A DNA stretch of 64,000 bases from Methylotenera_A sp040079935 (GTDB taxonomy: Bacteria; Pseudomonadota; Gammaproteobacteria; Burkholderiales; Methylophilaceae), in assembly GCA_040079935.1 (NCBI GenBank), contig JBEBJI010000008.1, positions 1-64,000 on the forward strand. The letters run 5' to 3'. This document shows positions 16,209 to 25,098 of this stretch, in pieces. The position numbers and the translations under genes are program-made. Position 1 is the first letter of the stretch. Every line of letters starts with the position of its first letter. The notes below the pieces were generated by a model. It searched no databases. It was given only the letters and a program-made list of their open reading frames with translations, and was not told where the DNA came from.

Positions 16209-17165
16209 ATGACTAATTTAACAGTAGAAGCATCCGAGCTCACAAGGCTTTACGGCGGCCGCGAGGCGGTAAGTAACGTGAGTTTCGACCTGAAGCAGGG
16301 CGAAGTGCTGGGCTTTTTAGGCCCAAACGGCGCTGGAAAATCCACCACCATGAAAATGCTCACCGGCAACCTTGCGCCCAGCGCAGGCAGCGTGAAAATT
16401 TGTGGTATCGACATGATAGAAAACCCAAAAGAAGCCAAAGCGCTGATTGGTTATCTGCCCGAAATGCGCCCATTGTATAAAGAATTTACTGTGGATGAAT
16501 ATTTAACTATCGCCGCACGTTTGCATCGCGTGAGTGGCAAAAATATTAAAAAAGCGGTCGAAAATGCCAAGGAACGTTGCGGTTTAACGCACATGAGCAA
16601 ACGTTTGATTGAAAACCTATCAAATGGCTATCAACAACGCGTAGGTATCGCACAAGCTATTATTCACAACCCAATGGTGGTGATTTTGGATGAGCCGACC
16701 GTTGGTCTAGACCCGATTCAAATTCGCGATATTCGCGCGCTCATTCGCGAAATCGGCGGCGAGCGCAGCGTGATTTTATCGACACATATCCTGCCAGAAG
16801 TGGAAATGGTGTGCGATCACGTGCAGATTATCGACAAAGGTAAGCTGGTATTTAATGGCGGTATTGATGTGTTAAAACGTCAACGCATTGGCAATAAGTT
16901 GTTGATCGGCTTCAATAATGCGCCAACGGTAGAAGCTTTGCTTAAAATTAAAGGCGTGACCGAAGCGGAAGTTGCAGACAACAACATGATGCGTGTGCGC
17001 TTTGCCGAAGGTGCTACGCCGCACGAAGCCATTGTGGAGGCTGCGGTAAAGAATAAATGGGGCTTGTACCAAATTGCGCCCGACCAAACCAGTTTAGAAG
17101 ATGTATTTGTGCAGCTCACATTTCACGATGCTGCTCAAGAGACTACTGCTCCTGAAGCCGCATAA
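16209..17165 (+). CDS. ABC transporter ATP-binding protein (GldA-like)
   Basis: 318 residues. Walker A GPNGAGKST (about 38-46), signature LSNGYQQRVGIAQA, Walker B VVILDEPTVGLDP and the H-loop STHILPEVE are all present, with a C-terminal extension of about 80 residues typical of ABC-2 exporters. It leads a four-gene set with a permease, a GldG-like protein and a DUF4340 protein. Such sets are widespread; in Bacteroidetes related genes are needed for gliding, but the substrate here is unknown. The 240 bases upstream hold no gene and probably contain the divergent promoters with the TPR gene. Confidence 0.93.
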   Translation: MTNLTVEASELTRLYGGREAVSNVSFDLKQGEVLGFLGPNGAGKSTTMKMLTGNLAPSAGSVKICGIDMIENPKEAKALIGYLPEMRPLYKEFTVDEYLTIAARLHRVSGKNIKKAVENAKERCGLTHMSKRLIENLSNGYQQRVGIAQAIIHNPMVVILDEPTVGLDPIQIRDIRALIREIGGERSVILSTHILPEVEMVCDHVQIIDKGKLVFNGGIDVLKRQRIGNKLLIGFNNAPTVEALLKIKGVTEAEVADNNMMRVRFAEGATPHEAIVEAAVKNKWGLYQIAPDQTSLEDVFVQLTFHDAAQETTAPEAA

Positions 17166-17201
17166 ACATTAGTCTGCAGGGCATGAATTTTAGGATATAA
17201 A

Positions 17202-17948
17202 ATGATAATTAATATTGCAAGAAAAGAACTCAAAAGCGTGTTTGCATCGCCGATGGGTTGGATTATTTTGGCGTTGCTGATGTTTGCGTTTGGCACGTAT
17301 TATTTAAACGGCGTTAATGATTATTTCGAGGTGATGTCGGGCGCAATTCGCCCTGCCGAACGCTCTGGCGTGACGCAATTTGTCGGTCAAAACGTCTATG
17401 GATTGGCTTCGTTCATTATGTTGTTTGCCGTGCCGCTACTTTCCATGCGGTTGATTTCAGAAGAGCGCCGCAATCAAACTTTGCCGTTTTTATTTAGCGC
17501 GCCTTTATCTTTAACTGAAATTGTGCTCGGCAAATTTATTGGCTTGGTAGCGTTTTTAAGTATTTTGATCGTCTATATCGCGCTGATGCTGTTTACGCTC
17601 AATATTTGGACAGACATTGATTTTGGTTATATTTGGGCTAACTCATTCGGCTTATTTTTATTGGTAGCGAGCTTTTCTGCACTGGGGCTTTATTTTTCTA
17701 GCTTAACTTCACAACCAGTCGTGGCTGCCATTTTGACCTTTATTGCGCTATTTGCGCTGATGATTTTAGACCGTTTTTTTGCAGGCGACCCAAGTAGCAC
17801 CATGGCGAAGTTGTCGTTAATGCGACATTTTCAATCGTTTGCTGGCGGCTTAATCGATACGGCAGATATTGCCTATTTCGTACTATTTATTATTACTTTT
17901 TTAACATTAACTATCCGCCGCTTAGATGCAGATCGTCTGAGAGGTTAA
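17202..17948 (+). CDS. ABC-2 type permease (GldF-like)
   Basis: 248 residues with about six hydrophobic segments, N-terminal ARKELKSVFASPMGW typical of ABC-2 permeases, and an ending RRLDADRLRG. It forms the membrane channel for the upstream ATPase and is followed after 4 bases by the GldG-like gene. Confidence 0.9.
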   Translation: MIINIARKELKSVFASPMGWIILALLMFAFGTYYLNGVNDYFEVMSGAIRPAERSGVTQFVGQNVYGLASFIMLFAVPLLSMRLISEERRNQTLPFLFSAPLSLTEIVLGKFIGLVAFLSILIVYIALMLFTLNIWTDIDFGYIWANSFGLFLLVASFSALGLYFSSLTSQPVVAAILTFIALFALMILDRFFAGDPSSTMAKLSLMRHFQSFAGGLIDTADIAYFVLFIITFLTLTIRRLDADRLRG

Positions 17949-17952
17949 GCTT

Positions 17953-19347
17953 ATGAAAATTAACAAGAATTTACGTTTACAAATGCTGGCGCAAAGCTGG
18001 CTTTTTGTAGTTTTATTTATGTGTTTGGTGGTGGTGTTGGGCTATTTGGCCAGCCAATATCACATTACAAAAGACATTACGCAAGCTAACCGCAATATTC
18101 TCACACCAGGCAGCGTTAATATTCTTAAAAGCATGAAAGACCCTGTGAATATTACCGTGTACGCCACCAATGATGACGCGAATCGTGGCGATACGTTTCG
18201 CAAAGGTATGATTGACTTTATGGCGCGTTATCAACGCGAAAAGAAAGACATCAGTCTTAAATTCATCAATCCATCGGTCGAGCCAAAACTCGCACAAGAG
18301 GCGGGCGTTAAAGAAGACGGCGAAGTGGTGGTGGAATATAACAAGCGCACCGAGCATATTTCGCCGCCCATTGCCGAGCAGGAAATGACCAATTTGCTGG
18401 TGCGGCTGGCGCGCACTAATACGCAAGCTATTATGTTTTTGGATGGACATGGTGAGCGCCATCTGCAAGGTGTTAAAAATAGCGATTTGGGCGAATTTGG
18501 CAAACAGTTGGAAGCGAAAGGCTTTAAGTTTTCCAACCCCGATTTAACCATTGCCCAAGCTGTGCCAGCCAACGGCGCGATGTTGGTGATTGCAAGTCCA
18601 CAGGTAGATTTGAGCCCAGTGGAAGCGAAAAAAATCAAAACTTACTTGGAATCTGGCGGTAATTTGTTGTGGTTACTGGATGACGATAATTTGCGCGGCT
18701 TACAGGAAGTGGCGGATTATTTGGGCATGACAGTTTCGCCTGGCATTGCGGTGGATATGACTGCAGCGCAATATGGTGCAGATGCGAAAGTGGCGTTCGC
18801 TTCGGCTTACGGCGATCACGCCATTACGCGTAATTTTCAATTGCGCACTTTGTTTCCCGAAGCGCATGAAATTGATGCCAAAGCCTCTTACGAATTTGGG
18901 TGGAAAGTAGGGCGCTTGGTAGACGTGGCGCCAAATGGCTGGTTGGAATCTGAGAAGATTGTGAATGGTGGTAAAAATCAAAAAGCGGTGTTTGATGAAA
19001 AAACAGAAAAACGCGGCCCCATCAATATCGGCGTGGCTTTAGAGCGTGTTTACGGCAAAAAAGGTCAGCGCGTGGTGATTGTGGGTAATGGTAATTTTCT
19101 ATCCAACACCTTTATTACTAACGGCGGAAACTTAGATTTTGGCGTGAATATCATCAATTGGTTAACGGGCGATGACAGCCTCATTACCATTCAGCCCATG
19201 CCGCTTAAAGACATTAACGTGACGATTCCTAACGACGACAAGAGTCGCTTCGTGGCTTGGTGGGTATTCCACGGCTTTCAATATTTTATTCCACTGGCAT
19301 TTTTCGTTGCAGGTTTTTGGTTGTGGTGGAAACGCAGAAAAGCATAG
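17953..19347 (+). CDS. GldG-like ABC transporter-associated membrane protein
   Basis: 464 residues: an N-terminal transmembrane segment (about 12-35), a large periplasmic region with the GldG/IFT52-type fold (DPVNITVYA, IMFLDGHGERHLQGV, VIASPQVDLSPVEAKKI, GGNLLWLLDD), and a C-terminal membrane helix (FQYFIPLAFFVAGFWLWW) ending in a basic tail. In the family this protein works with the ATPase and permease of the same operon. Its substrate is not known. Confidence 0.9.
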   Translation: MKINKNLRLQMLAQSWLFVVLFMCLVVVLGYLASQYHITKDITQANRNILTPGSVNILKSMKDPVNITVYATNDDANRGDTFRKGMIDFMARYQREKKDISLKFINPSVEPKLAQEAGVKEDGEVVVEYNKRTEHISPPIAEQEMTNLLVRLARTNTQAIMFLDGHGERHLQGVKNSDLGEFGKQLEAKGFKFSNPDLTIAQAVPANGAMLVIASPQVDLSPVEAKKIKTYLESGGNLLWLLDDDNLRGLQEVADYLGMTVSPGIAVDMTAAQYGADAKVAFASAYGDHAITRNFQLRTLFPEAHEIDAKASYEFGWKVGRLVDVAPNGWLESEKIVNGGKNQKAVFDEKTEKRGPINIGVALERVYGKKGQRVVIVGNGNFLSNTFITNGGNLDFGVNIINWLTGDDSLITIQPMPLKDINVTIPNDDKSRFVAWWVFHGFQYFIPLAFFVAGFWLWWKRRKA

Positions 19348-19358
19348 GAATAGATGCA

Positions 19359-20252
19359 ATGAAAAATAGATGGCTACTTAATTTGGTGATGTTGGCGCTG
19401 GTTGCAGGCCTAGTGACTTTTTTATATATGCGCCCAGAAGCCAATAATGACGCGGCGCCTGAGCATGAGGTTTCTACACTAAAGCTTGCTGATTTTACTG
19501 CAATTAAGGTTGAGTTTCCTACCAAAGCGCCTACCAGTTTCGAGAAGATAGATGGACTTTGGCGCATGACGGCACCCTACAAGATGCGCGCAGATCAACT
19601 TTCTGTGCAGCGTATTTTGGCGATTATTGCCGCTAAAAGTGCCGATAAATTTCCCGTGACCGATTTGGCGAAGTACGGGCTAGATAATCCACAAATAAGA
19701 CTTAAACTCACCAATACTCAAGGCGAGCAAGTGTTTTCTTTTGGCACTTTTAATCCTGTAACTGAAGCGCAATACGTGGCTTTTAGCGATGCGATTTATT
19801 TATTGCCTGGCAGCTATGCCGAGGCGGCAAGCACGCAAGCGCTTGAGATGATTGATAAAAATGTGCTTACAAAAGAAGAGTCTAAGCAAATTGCTGGCTT
19901 TGATTTTTCCCGTTTAGAGCAGTGGAAAGAAGTGCGCTTGCAGGTAGATATCGCTGACGGCAAATGGAAAGTAAATGCGCCCAAGGCCAAAATCACCCAA
20001 AACGAGATGAACGAATGGCTAGATTTTAGCTGGAAACAAGCGCAGTCTAATAAAGTCGAGCTTTATACGCCTGATAGCAAAAATAATTATGTGTCGTTTG
20101 ATGTGAAATTAAAAAATGGCAAGCGCGTGCGTTTTGACAGAATTCAGGAATCGCCAGATTTGCTGCTGGGTCGCCCAGATGAAGGCTTGATGTATCATTT
20201 TAACGCCGATGTTGGCTTTAATATGCTTAACCCACCACTTAATATTCAATAA
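19359..20252 (+). CDS. DUF4340 membrane-anchored protein
   Basis: 297 residues starting at MKNRWLLNL, 12 bases after the GldG-like stop; longer readings overlap the previous gene. One N-terminal membrane anchor is followed by a repeated beta-rich periplasmic domain (LTNTQGEQVFSFGTFNPV, YVAFSDAIYLLPGSY). DUF4340 proteins usually accompany GldA/F/G-like exporters, as here. Function unknown. mutM begins 15 bases downstream. Confidence 0.88.
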   Translation: MKNRWLLNLVMLALVAGLVTFLYMRPEANNDAAPEHEVSTLKLADFTAIKVEFPTKAPTSFEKIDGLWRMTAPYKMRADQLSVQRILAIIAAKSADKFPVTDLAKYGLDNPQIRLKLTNTQGEQVFSFGTFNPVTEAQYVAFSDAIYLLPGSYAEAASTQALEMIDKNVLTKEESKQIAGFDFSRLEQWKEVRLQVDIADGKWKVNAPKAKITQNEMNEWLDFSWKQAQSNKVELYTPDSKNNYVSFDVKLKNGKRVRFDRIQESPDLLLGRPDEGLMYHFNADVGFNMLNPPLNIQ

Positions 20253-20267
20253 GGTTTTGGTAGCTAA

Positions 20268-21086
20268 ATGCCAGAACTGCCCGAGGTTGAAATTACGCGC
20301 CGCGGGCTATCTCCTCTTTTAAATCAAACTGTTAAAAATGTAGTCATTCGTAATGCCAGCATGCGCTGGCCAATTCCTGCGCATTTGCTGCAAACACTTA
20401 TCAATCAAAAACTCATTAGTTTAAATCGCCGCGCGAAGTACATTTTGGCGACTTTCGAGAATGGGACTTTGTTGCTACATCTCGGCATGTCTGGTCGCAT
20501 TTCGCTTTTAGATAGAAATTATCCGCCCGAAAAGCACGACCATTTTGATATTCTTTTTCATGATGGGCAAGTGTTGCGTTTGCGCGATCCGCGCCGTTTT
20601 GGTGCGGTTTTGTGGGCTGGTCTGCAGCCCAATAACCATGCGCTTCTTATGCCACTTGGTCCAGAGCCATTAGAAGAAAATTTTAATGCAAAATATTTGC
20701 ATAACGAACTAAAAAGTCGCAGCGCCGCCATTAAAATTGCCATAATGGATAGTCATTTGGTAGTTGGCGTTGGCAATATTTACGCCAGCGAATCGCTGTT
20801 TCGCGCGCGCATACATCCCGAAACGCCTGCCAAAAACCTTACGCTAAAACAGTGTGAAAAGTTGGTTTCTGAAATTAAAGATACGCTGAACGCCGCGCTG
20901 GATGCGGGCGGCAGTAGTTTGCGCGATTTTTTTGGTGTTGATGGCAATATTGGTTATTTTCAGCAGGAATATTTTGCTTACGGCCGCACTGATGAGCCTT
21001 GTAAAGTCTGCAGTCAGCCGATTAAATGCATTCGTCTTGGGCAGCGCTCGACGTTTTTTTGCCAAAATTGCCAAAAAATTAATTAA
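20268..21086 (+). CDS. mutM: Formamidopyrimidine-DNA glycosylase
   Basis: 272-residue Fpg/MutM that removes 8-oxoguanine. N-terminal PELPEVE with catalytic P2 and E3 after Met removal, K near residue 57 (NRRAKYIL), the helix-two-turn-helix (VVGVGNIYASESLFRA), and the C-terminal zinc finger CKVC ... FFCQNC. Complete. A surface loop (AGLQPNNHALL) lies over a degenerate copy of the dispersed element. Confidence 0.97.
   Translation: MPELPEVEITRRGLSPLLNQTVKNVVIRNASMRWPIPAHLLQTLINQKLISLNRRAKYILATFENGTLLLHLGMSGRISLLDRNYPPEKHDHFDILFHDGQVLRLRDPRRFGAVLWAGLQPNNHALLMPLGPEPLEENFNAKYLHNELKSRSAAIKIAIMDSHLVVGVGNIYASESLFRARIHPETPAKNLTLKQCEKLVSEIKDTLNAALDAGGSSLRDFFGVDGNIGYFQQEYFAYGRTDEPCKVCSQPIKCIRLGQRSTFFCQNCQKIN
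20621..20652 (+). repeat. Degenerate copy of the dispersed element inside mutM
   Basis: TCTGCAGCCCAATAACCATG then CGCTT: two differences from the matching part of the intergenic copy 500 bases downstream (CTGCAACCCAATATCCATGCG). Read in frame it gives LQPNNHA. Confidence 0.45.
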
Positions 21087-21091
21087 TTGAT

Positions 21092-21129
21092 GTGCTCTGC
21101 AACCCAATATCCATGCGGATTGCAGGGCA
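21092..21129 (+). repeat. 38-bp dispersed element, intergenic copy
   Basis: GTGCTCTGCAACC, core CAATATCCATG (21105-21115), CGGATTGCAGGGCAG. The ends CTGCAA and TTGCAG pair. It starts 5 bases after the mutM stop, between mutM and a convergent gene, where it could act as a transcription end. Confidence 0.85.
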
Positions 21130-21168
21130 GATATTTTAATTAAAATTAAGCTGTTTAAAATCTTAATA

Positions 21169-21606
21169 TTATTCTTCGCGCGTCCAAGTTTGCGAGCGTC
21201 CAAACAGCGAGACTCCAATAAATCCGCGTACTTCCAGCTTGTTACCAGTTTCGTCCAGCTTCATTTTGCATTTGTAGGTTTTGCCGTTGTCCGGGTCTAA
21301 AATTTCACCGCCTTGGTAGCTACCATTTTTTTCCTTTAGACCTTTTACAATCGTCATACCGATGATTTTTTGGCCTTTACGCTCGTCTGTACATTTGTCG
21401 CACACGGCATCGCCCGTGTCTGTTGCCAGCAAGCCTTTTTCTACCACCGCGCTGTATTCGCCGTTGGTTTCAGTAATGCGAATGAGCGACCGCGGTTTGC
21501 CAGTTTTGTCGTCAACGCTTTTCCACAAGCCTGCTGGTGAAGCAGCTAAGGCTAAAGTTGAACAAAAAGCTAGGCATAAGCCTATGATTTTAATTGATAC
21601 TTTCAT
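21169..21606 (-). CDS. DUF2147 periplasmic protein
   Basis: 145 residues with a signal peptide (about 1-22, LALAA) and the DUF2147 pattern: GLWKSVDDKTGKPRSLIRI, a CDKC pair, MTIVKGLKEKNGSYQGGEILDPDNGKTYKC and a terminal RGFIGVSLFGRSQTWTR. Predicted small beta-barrel of unknown ligand. Its start overlaps the ubiB end by 17 bases, so it is the last gene of the ubi operon. Confidence 0.9.
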   Translation of the reverse strand: MKVSIKIIGLCLAFCSTLALAASPAGLWKSVDDKTGKPRSLIRITETNGEYSAVVEKGLLATDTGDAVCDKCTDERKGQKIIGMTIVKGLKEKNGSYQGGEILDPDNGKTYKCKMKLDETGNKLEVRGFIGVSLFGRSQTWTREE

Positions 21607-23155
21607 GAAATACTCCTAAAAATAAACTCAAAAAAACACAAAGTTGCAACAACACTAACAGCAATATAGCCCATGTTAAACGCTTTTGCCACTGCGCTTG
21701 TTGACGTTGCGACTTAATTAGATCATCTAACGCCACCCGCAGTGGGGCATCTTGCTCAGCGCGAGTTTGCTGTGCTAAAAACTGATGTACTAAACGCGGC
21801 ATTTGCGGCGCGGTTTTGAGAATAAACGGCAGCTCTTTTTTGATACTTTTCGTGATGCTTAACAAGCCAACCTGTTCGCTCATCCAGCGTTTTAAAAACG
21901 GTTTTGCGCTTTGCCACAAATCAATATTTGGGTCTAAATCTCGGCCTAGCCCTTCGATATTCAACAAGGTTTTTTGTAGCATGACCAGTTGTGGCTGAAT
22001 CACCACGCCAAATCTGCGCGACATTTGGAACAAGCTTAAGAGCGTTCGACCGAATGAAATGTCTTTCAGCGGTTTGTTAAAAATCGGCTCGCAAATGGCG
22101 CGGATGCAGGTTTCTAGCTCATCCACGTTTGTGTCTTTTGGTACCCAGCCCGATTCAATATGCGCCACGGCGACATCGCGATAATCACGGTTGAAAAAAG
22201 CTAAAAAATTACGCGCGAGATAATATTTGTCGGTATCTGAAAGCGTGCCCATGATGCCGAAATCGAGCGCAATGTAGCGCCCGTCATCGGCGACTTGAAT
22301 GTTGCCAGGGTGCATGTCGGCATGAAAGAAGCCATCGCGAAACACCTGCGTAAAGAATATTTCCACGCCATCGTGCGCGAGCATGGTGAGAGAAATTCCT
22401 TTTTCTTTCAATAAATTGGTATTGCTCACAGATGTGCCGTGCATGCGTTGCATGGTCATCACTTCTTTGCGGCAAAAATCCCAATAAACCTCTGGTATAA
22501 GTAATTTTTTATCGGGGAAATTACGTGATAATTGGCTGCAATTAGCAGCCTCTAATGTTAAATCCAACTCATGTTGCGTATGCCGCGCAAATTCTTCCAC
22601 AATTTCTAGCGGTTTTAAGCGTTTGCCTTCAGAAGAAACGGTTTGCAGCAACCACGCGAGCGATTTTAAAATTGCTAAATCCTGCCCAATCACCCCGCTA
22701 ATATTGGGTCGTAACACTTTAACTGCAACTTGTTTGCCATCGGCCAATTCGGCAAAATGAACTTGCGCAACCGAGGCACTGGCGACTGGTATTTGCTCAA
22801 ATATAGGAAAGATTGAGTATAAGGATGCTCCGAAAGCTGCTTCAATACTGGCTTGCACGGCATCGAATGCAAATGGCGGTACTTGGTCTTGCAGTTTTGC
22901 TAATTCATCGGCTACATCTTGCGGTAATAAATCACGTCGTGTAGAAAGCATTTGGCCAAATTTGACAAAAATTGGCCCAAGTTTTTCTAAGGCCAAACGT
23001 AGCCGTATTCCGCGTGATTTTTCTGGTCTCCTCCAAAACATCAATATTTTAATCAGTGTGTGTAGTGGTTTAAATGCCTTACGTTCGGCAATAAAATCAT
23101 CTAACCGAAACCATAAAACTACCCAGAAAATATGCAGCAAACGGAAGTAGTGCAT
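21590..23155 (-). CDS. ubiB: Ubiquinone biosynthesis kinase-like protein UbiB
   Basis: 521-residue UbiB/ADCK-family protein required for ubiquinone synthesis. It has the family KxGQ motif (FVKFGQMLSTRRDLLP, about 70-86), A-rich loop ASASVAQVH, VAVKVLRP lysine, and D-x-H-P-G-N catalytic loop (FFHADMHPGN) with DFG (ALDFGIMG). Two C-terminal membrane helices (about 495-515). Its start abuts ubiJ. Confidence 0.97.
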   Translation of the reverse strand: MHYFRLLHIFWVVLWFRLDDFIAERKAFKPLHTLIKILMFWRRPEKSRGIRLRLALEKLGPIFVKFGQMLSTRRDLLPQDVADELAKLQDQVPPFAFDAVQASIEAAFGASLYSIFPIFEQIPVASASVAQVHFAELADGKQVAVKVLRPNISGVIGQDLAILKSLAWLLQTVSSEGKRLKPLEIVEEFARHTQHELDLTLEAANCSQLSRNFPDKKLLIPEVYWDFCRKEVMTMQRMHGTSVSNTNLLKEKGISLTMLAHDGVEIFFTQVFRDGFFHADMHPGNIQVADDGRYIALDFGIMGTLSDTDKYYLARNFLAFFNRDYRDVAVAHIESGWVPKDTNVDELETCIRAICEPIFNKPLKDISFGRTLLSLFQMSRRFGVVIQPQLVMLQKTLLNIEGLGRDLDPNIDLWQSAKPFLKRWMSEQVGLLSITKSIKKELPFILKTAPQMPRLVHQFLAQQTRAEQDAPLRVALDDLIKSQRQQAQWQKRLTWAILLLVLLQLCVFLSLFLGVFHESIN

Positions 23156-23736
23156 TATTTTTTGCCTGACTTTTCAAGTTTTTGCAGACGTTTTTCAAAA
23201 CGCGCAACATCGCTTTTTAGCGTATCGACATCGGCGTTAAATTGCTCGACATGGCGTTTTTTTGCAAGAATATTTTTTTCTTCCTGCCAATATTCACTCA
23301 GCATTTCCGCAGCATTGATGCTTTGTTTTTTGACTTCTGTAAAGGTTTTTTTGCTCACTTCACCAATTTTATAAGCCGCAATATCGCCCACCACTTTGCT
23401 TAAATCCTCCTCAATATCCCAGCGCATATGTTGTAAAACTTTGCTGATTTCGGTTGCCAAATGCGTGTCACCATCGATTTTAATGTGCATTTTCGCGTTT
23501 TCATCGCCAGCTAGTAATCGCAAAGCAAGGCTGGGAGATACGTGGATATTGGCTTCTGGCGATGCCGTTTCGCCAGCTAAAACCAAACTACCATCTTCTA
23601 AAATCGATAAATTCGCTTTGGCGAGCACAAAATCAAATTGCACAACTTTGCCAGCAAATGGCTGCAAATGCGGCCTTGACCATTCGTTTTGATTGGTTAA
23701 GTGTTGCAGAAATCGTGTGATTAAAGGCTTTAACAT
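23155..23736 (-). CDS. ubiJ: Ubiquinone biosynthesis accessory factor UbiJ (SCP2 domain)
   Basis: 193 residues: an N-terminal SCP2-like lipid-binding domain (about 30-115) and a C-terminal coiled coil (about 145-193, rich in K/E). It lies between ubiE and ubiB with one-base overlaps, the arrangement in which UbiJ is known as part of the soluble Ubi complex. The segment coding PEANIHVSP resembles the dispersed element. Confidence 0.9.
   Translation of the reverse strand: MLKPLITRFLQHLTNQNEWSRPHLQPFAGKVVQFDFVLAKANLSILEDGSLVLAGETASPEANIHVSPSLALRLLAGDENAKMHIKIDGDTHLATEISKVLQHMRWDIEEDLSKVVGDIAAYKIGEVSKKTFTEVKKQSINAAEMLSEYWQEEKNILAKKRHVEQFNADVDTLKSDVARFEKRLQKLEKSGKK
23541..23564 (-). repeat. Possible degenerate copy of the dispersed element inside ubiJ
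   Basis: On the minus strand GCCAGAAGCCAATATCCACG retains the core with one change. Because the peptide also fits an SCP2 domain, chance cannot be excluded. Confidence 0.3.
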
Positions 23737-24473
23737 TACAGCTTGTAGCCTTTGTGCAAAGCAACTACGCCTGCGCTTAAATTGTAGTAATCCACACGGC
23801 TCAAACCCGCGTCAATCATCATTTTTTTCAACGTTTCCTGGTCTGGGTGCATGCGAATTGATTCGGCTAAATATTGATAGCTTTCAGCATCTTTCGCGAT
23901 GAGTTTGCCCATAAATGGCAAAAATTTGAACGAATAAGCGTCATACAATTTTTGTAAGGGATGCCACACTTTTGAGAATTCCAACACCAGTAATCTGCCG
24001 CCAACTTTTAACACGCGCTGCATTTCTTTGAGTGCGATGTCTTTGTGGGTCATGTTGCGCAAGCCAAAAGCTACAATTACGCAATCAAAACTATTGTCTG
24101 CAAACGGTAATTTTTCTGCGTTACATTGCATGGCTGGCACACTCAAGCCCGCATCAATTATGCGATCACGACCAACTGCCAACATCGACGCATTGATGTC
24201 TGTTAATATCACTTCGCCTGATGCGCCAACCTTTTTGGCGAACAATTTGGATAAATCGCCGCTCCCGCCCGCAATATCCAATACTTTATCGCCTGCTTTT
24301 ACGCCGCTCACAGCTACGGCAAAGCGCTTCCAGCCGCGGTGCATGCCAGCGGACATGACATCGTTCATCACGTCATATTTGCTAGCTACGGAATGAAAAA
24401 CTTCGCCGACTTTTTGCTGTTTTTCAGCTTCTTCGACTGTTTTAAAGCCAAAATGTGTGGTTTTGTCGCTCAT
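23736..24473 (-). CDS. ubiE: Ubiquinone/menaquinone C-methyltransferase
   Basis: 245-residue class I SAM methyltransferase that C-methylates the benzoquinol ring. Motifs: THFGFKTV near the start, VLDIAGGSGDLSKLFAKK (motif I), the AEKLPFADNSFDCVIVAFGLRNMT stretch, and a terminal LSAGVVALHKGYK. First ubi gene of the cluster; its ATG overlaps the DUF971 gene stop. Confidence 0.98.
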   Translation of the reverse strand: MSDKTTHFGFKTVEEAEKQQKVGEVFHSVASKYDVMNDVMSAGMHRGWKRFAVAVSGVKAGDKVLDIAGGSGDLSKLFAKKVGASGEVILTDINASMLAVGRDRIIDAGLSVPAMQCNAEKLPFADNSFDCVIVAFGLRNMTHKDIALKEMQRVLKVGGRLLVLEFSKVWHPLQKLYDAYSFKFLPFMGKLIAKDAESYQYLAESIRMHPDQETLKKMMIDAGLSRVDYYNLSAGVVALHKGYKL

Positions 24474-24850
24474 TGCACTTCCTTACGTTTGTGTCCCGCC
24501 ATTTCAAGCTTGGCAATGTAATCTTGCCACATAGCCTGGTAATTTTCGCCCAAATAATACAAATAATCCCACGAATACAAGCCAGTATCATGGCCGTCAG
24601 AGAACACTAGCTTGACCGCGTAATTGCCGATGGGTTCGATTGTGGTGATGTTGACCAATTCTTTGTCTATTTGCAGTGTCTCTTGGCCTGGTCCATGACC
24701 TTTTACCTCGGCGCTAGGAGAGTAAACGCGCAGAAACTCGCAGCTCAACATGCATTCGGTATTGTTATCAAATTTAATTTCTAACAGCCGCGATGCTTGG
24801 TGCAGGCGAATATCTATTGGACGAGGTGTGTTTTCGGTTAGGCCGCTCAT
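24470..24850 (-). CDS. DUF971 (gamma-butyrobetaine-hydroxylase N-terminal-like) protein
   Basis: 126 residues starting MSGLTENTPRP; a longer in-frame extension of 43 residues is hydrophobic and atypical, so I reject it. The family pattern is clear: IDIRLHQASRLLEIKFDN, LSCEFLRVYSPSAEV, YAVKLVFSDGHDTGLYSWDYLYYLG. Stand-alone DUF971 proteins often neighbour ubiE in betaproteobacteria; the function is not firmly known. The 250 bases upstream hold no gene. Confidence 0.92.
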   Translation of the reverse strand: MSGLTENTPRPIDIRLHQASRLLEIKFDNNTECMLSCEFLRVYSPSAEVKGHGPGQETLQIDKELVNITTIEPIGNYAVKLVFSDGHDTGLYSWDYLYYLGENYQAMWQDYIAKLEMAGHKRKEVQ

Positions 24851-25098
24851 GCTACATTTTAGCTCAAAATGTGAGAGGTAGGATAATAGCAGAACATGTC
24901 TGCAAGCTAATAAATTAGCGCTTTTTACCACAACTTTTTTGAATATTAAACCGTTTGTCGTTAAAAAGTCACCTTTCATCAGAAATTAGATTAAATATTA
25001 TCGATGATGTTGCTGATTTATTTGACTATTTACATGGGCGTGATAAAGTTCAGTTACTAGAAAAGTAGCCAATTTTGGCTTTACTTTTGGGGATTTGA

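Noticed and set aside
17172..17186. TCTGCAGGGCATG after the ABC ATPase gene
   Set aside because: Only one arm of the dispersed element is visible, too little to call a copy; it may be a remnant.
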